Below, piece after piece: positions 19,047 to 21,540 of a stretch of DNA of 21,540 bases. The stretch spans positions 1-21,540 of the forward strand of contig JAAMPI010000989.1 in assembly GCA_013054445.1 (NCBI GenBank), in the 5' to 3' direction. This DNA comes from Cudoniella acicularis (Eukaryota; Ascomycota; Leotiomycetes; Helotiales; Helotiaceae). Each line of letters starts with the position of its first letter. The stretch's first letter is position 1. The notes under the pieces were generated by a model. It saw nothing but the letters and a program-made list of their open reading frames with translations, was not told the origin of the DNA and ran no database searches. A program made the position numbers and the translations under genes.

Positions 19047-20674
19047 TGCTCTCCTGCTCGGTTTTGGGGTCTGAGTTTTATGTTCGCTGAGATCGCCTCC
19101 AAAGCTCTTCTAGTAGGGACCACGGTCCTCTGTGGTCCTTGGCTGCTTTCTACCATAACCACGTCCTCGTTCTCCTCCGCCTCTCTATTCTCATTTCCTG
19201 TGTTGACCCTCTTTGGTAGTCTCTTTTAGGGAGACACTACTGCTTTCTCGTCCACTCTGCGATAGAATTGGGTTTACCCGTGGCCGGCGGTATCCCGGTC
19301 CTGGCCTTGTTTCCACCGTTGATCCCTCCCGTGGGGTTCCACTTAGGGCCTGCACGTTGTTGCGTTCGGTCCCGCGTCTCGTTGGGACGAAGCGGTATGG
19401 TTGGCGGAAATTGTAGGCCGATTTGACCTTGGCCAGCTCGGCTTTCCTGACTGGACACTTGTTGTTCCAGGCCTCGTGGGGTCCTTTGCAAGTAGCACAT
19501 TTCCTTGGGGTCTCCTTGCCGGCTTGAGTAGGGCAATCCTTCGAAGTATGTAGCTTAGCGCAGTAGCGATATGCTGTTTGTGCCGTGCACTGGGTTCCTA
19601 TGTGGCCATATCTCTAGCACTTGTAGCATTGCTTCAGGCGACACTGCCTGTCGTATCTCTCGTATTAGAAGGCCTTCCCCTGCTAGATCAACCCCTCGTC
19701 AATGATCTTGTTTACATCTTCTGGCCGTGTGAATTGGACAATAATAGACGATGCTGACTTTGTTGGCGCCGATCTTGAAAGCCATCCTATGTATTTGATA
19801 TCAGCTAATGGTATGAATGGTTTGTTGTCCTACAGTAACTCGTCCTTGACCTCCTCAAACTTTGTGATGTCCATCGAACTCGTACGTATTCCGTGTGCAA
19901 TAATACCGTATGTTGGAACCCGAACTGAGGCACCGCTCCCAATTCTCCCTGATCAGTCGTCAGCGAACTGCTTAAGTACCTCGGCCTCTTCGACGTGGTG
20001 GTCTTGATGCTCAGGTCTCCCTCTTTGGCTGATTCGCCGACACAACTCGGATGTTCTCAATATGTTTGTTCTTGCTCTGTTCGATCGCACGGTCAACATG
20101 GCTCTGTAGAGTGCGTGGGTTCTTCGCCCGGAGGTTCTCGATAGTACTAGGGTTTGTGATTTTCACGGCGATCTCACGCTGAGCTTGAATGAGTGATAGG
20201 GTCTGTATAGATATTTTAATTAGTCTGCGAATGGGTGCTAAGTTGCTGCTGGGTACTAAGGCGTACGAACTCTTCGGAGAAGGGACGGACTGGATGCTTT
20301 CGCAATGTTGTTTGTCTCTTGAAGGATGACCGCTGCCGCCTTCTCGGCTTCTGCCACTTCTTTTGTATCACATTTGTGTCCTTGCTTATCAGGATAACTT
20401 GCTGTGATGCTATTACGGCCTGCTGTGCTTTCGTGTCGATTTTTTGAACTGATTCTGCTGTCGTCTCAACCGTGGTGGTTGTTGCGTTTCAAGTCATTCT
20501 GTATTGTTGTGAGGGCCTGCATAACGGTGCTGTAGTCTGGGGCATTTTCGATCTTGCTGAGCATAGCGCTCATGGCCGCGATCATAGTCTTTACTAGCGG
20601 GATGGGGACAGGCTGCTCCTTTGCGGATTCGATACACACGAGGGCGTCCCTGAGGTATTTGCTGGGGTACGTAG
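19043..20674 (-). pseudogene. LINE ORF1 remnant: gag-like protein with zinc knuckles
   Basis: The frame can be followed through several stops. SKYLRDALVCIESAKEQP and MLSKIENAPDYSTVMQALTT lie near 20660-20520. NPSTIENLRAKNPRTLQSHV and IEQSKNKHIENIRVVSANQ lie near 20150-20040. ADIKYIGWLSRSAPTKSAS is near 19790. CCHC-type knuckles lie around 19400-19640: CYKC, a stop, RYGHIGTQC, then HTSKDCPT and CATCKGPHEAWNNKC. The tail RRALEAISANIKLRPQNRA ends in a TGA at 19043-19045 that overlaps the ORF2 start as ATGA. Stops seen near 19630-19830 fit CAG/CAA to TAG/TAA or TGG to TAG changes. The N-terminal end is cut off by the LTR-like sequence at 20675. Confidence 0.76.
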
Positions 20675-20939
20675 TGTCACGACCCGTGACAAGTCACATG
20701 ATAAGATCGGCAGATCGAAGGATCCCTGAACGAAGGACCGATCTTGCGATCACCTAATCTTATGATTTCCTATCTATATAGCCATATAGTTTTCCTTTGT
20801 TAGAGCTTCGTGCTCAACCCATACTCTTAGCAATAAGATAACTTTCTACAAGGATCTGCTTTGACACTTCTAAGATGATTAAACCAACGCCTCACGTGAT
20901 ATAGATATACCACGTGACCACAGAACATTACACTCGACA
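20675..20939. mobile_element. Probable solo LTR (right end uncertain: 20866 or 20939)
   Basis: The sequence opens with TGTCACGACCCGTGACA, a TG start and a perfect 7-base-arm hairpin (20675-20691). A second inverted repeat, AAGATCGG (20703-20710) and CCGATCTT (20738-20745), follows. CTATATAG near 20775 could be the TATA box, and AATAAGA near 20831 a poly(A)-like signal. Two candidate ends in GACA exist, at 20866 and 20939, within direct repeats of GACACTTCT. No matching target duplication is visible, and no retrotransposon internal region is present. The call rests on the termini and layout, not on a search. Confidence 0.5.
20892..20917. promoter_or_regulatory. 26-bp near-perfect palindrome with two CACGTG E-boxes
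   Basis: TCACGTG (20892-20898) and CACGTGA (20911-20917) face each other around an AT core; 11 of the 12 outer base pairs are complementary. Each arm carries CACGTG, the core site of bHLH factors. It lies 70 bases before the ATG of the orphan HET C-terminal ORF, and inside or just outside the probable LTR. It could be a promoter element of that ORF, an LTR enhancer or chance structure. Confidence 0.4.
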
Positions 20940-20986
20940 CTTCTCCCAACTACCCACGCAAACGAGAAGCAGCTAATTATCATACC

Positions 20987-21229
20987 ATGATGAGTGATAA
21001 GCTTTTTCGTCGACCATTTCTCGCTTCGAAGGGGTACGTTGGGCTTGCTCCTGATCATGCAAAAGTGGGAGATGTGCTAGTTATATTTCTTGGCGGCAAG
21101 TTTCCCTGGGTTTTGAGAAGTAACGGTGATGGGACACATACTTTTATTGGGGATGCGTATGTTCACGGAATAATGTATGGGGAGTTTGTGGAGAATGCGC
21201 TTAGTGCTGTGGACTTTATTTTGAAGTGA
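20987..21229 (+). pseudogene. Orphan C-terminal module of a HET-domain protein (80 residues)
   Basis: The ORF reads FRRPFLASKGYVGLAPDHAK, then VGDVLVIFLGGKFPWVLR, GDGTHTFIGDAYVHGIMYGE and a short tail. This is the block that closes many HET-6-type proteins (GYxGLxP, GDxVxxxxGGxxPxxLR, VGxAYVHGIMxGE). The N-terminal HET domain and middle region are missing; LTR-like sequence lies immediately upstream. The ORF itself is intact, with two adjacent ATGs and its own stop. I take it as a remnant of a HET gene cut by the LTR, but a short expressed protein is possible. It is on the opposite strand from the HET N-terminal fragment at 18073-18489, so the two are unlikely to be halves of one copy without an inversion. 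Confidence 0.75.
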
Positions 21230-21540
21230 AGAGGGGTGTATAATATTTTAAGGGCACATAATCTCATCCTCACCGTCCTTCTCTTGCAAATCAGATAACT
21301 ATACTTCATTTCCAGCAGTAAACTTAGGCTTACAGCACTTTCTGTCAGGGATCGTGATTTTCAAGGATTTTTGATTGATTGATAACGCGATGTCATTATG
21401 TGATTCCTAGGAGATATATGCCAAGAGCTCATCTGCTTTCAAACCGGACTCTTCAAGGGCTCCGCCCCCCCGTCCACCTCAGCCTTTTTCCTTCCTCTCC
21501 ATTTTAGCCATCCTTTATCCATTTCCGCCAAGAGAGAGAG
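21230..21540. other. 3' flank to window edge, no feature seen
   Basis: No gene is recognised. TATAATATTTTAAG directly follows the orphan HET ORF. The last 80 bases are C/T-rich, with a C7 run near 21466, and end in an AG repeat at the edge, which may be the leader of a gene beyond the window. Confidence 0.45.

Larger units (their letters stand above)
18490..20674 (-). mobile_element. 3'-truncated, RIP-damaged LINE (Tad/I-like non-LTR retrotransposon)
   Basis: The minus strand carries, in order, a gag-like ORF1 and the start of ORF2 with its endonuclease domain. Reverse transcriptase, RNase H and the 3' end are absent, because the sequence passes into the HET fragment at about 18489. The upstream end meets an LTR-like sequence at 20675. 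Both ORFs contain several in-frame stops. The Tad/I assignment rests on the zinc-knuckle ORF1 plus AP-endonuclease layout; without the reverse transcriptase it cannot be refined. ORF1 of this type resembles the gag/EKA-like proteins of Leotiomycete LINEs, an inference I hold loosely. Confidence 0.82.

Noticed and set aside
19702..20757. Plus-strand open frames across the LINE ORF1 region
   Set aside because: The minus strand shows clear gag-like and zinc-knuckle sequence; the plus frames are shadows.
18073..21229. The two HET fragments as one split gene interrupted by the LINE
   Set aside because: They lie on opposite strands and face away from each other; an added inversion would be needed and nothing shows it.
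1..21540. A CRISPR array, tRNA or rRNA gene, or secondary-metabolite cluster
   Set aside because: No regular spacer-repeat pattern, tRNA box sequences or rRNA was seen, and no polyketide or peptide synthetase is present; scattered SDRs alone do not define a cluster.

Overview
The window looks like nuclear DNA of a filamentous ascomycete (Pezizomycotina). The genes carry short introns (44-84 bp) with GT..AG ends and CTAAC-like branch sites. The proteins include a secreted GH5 cellulase, a NACHT-ankyrin (NLR-like) receptor and HET-domain fragments. The repeats show damage of the repeat-induced point mutation (RIP) type. I cannot fix the genus; a Leotiomycetes-like fungus is only a guess. Five N bases at 15682-15739 mark a draft assembly, which matters because several genes carry single-base frameshifts.

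Layout: a short-chain dehydrogenase runs off the left edge (minus, 1-825). A long intergenic stretch follows, with diverged ~72-bp tandem repeats. Next come a four-exon GH5 endoglucanase (2652-4230), an S33-type alpha/beta hydrolase with two frameshifts (4745-5738), and, converging on it, a 1185-codon NACHT-ankyrin gene on the minus strand (5924-9565) split by one in-frame TAG. An AT-rich, RIP-like island lies in the divergent promoter shared with an intact APH-fold kinase (10448-11679). Then come an extended SDR with two homopolymer frameshifts (12317-13501), a 98-residue two-helix membrane protein (14907-15267), a TA-flanked MITE (15664-15877) and a classical SDR with one frameshift (17075-17935).

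The right end is a graveyard of mobile and nonself-recognition sequence. A truncated HET-domain fragment with one internal TAA (18073-18489) abuts a 3'-truncated Tad/I-like LINE (18490-20674) whose ORF1 and ORF2 overlap at ATGA and carry RIP-like stops. A probable solo LTR (from 20675) follows, then an orphan ORF matching the C-terminal module of HET proteins (20987-21229).

The genes do not form an obvious biosynthetic cluster. The coherent theme is that both classes of fungal nonself-recognition gene present (NLR and HET) are broken by nonsense codons or truncation next to transposons. I did not find a convincing new molecular system. The best leads are the single-stop NLR, the LINE/HET junction, the MITE and the orphan HET C-terminal ORF.
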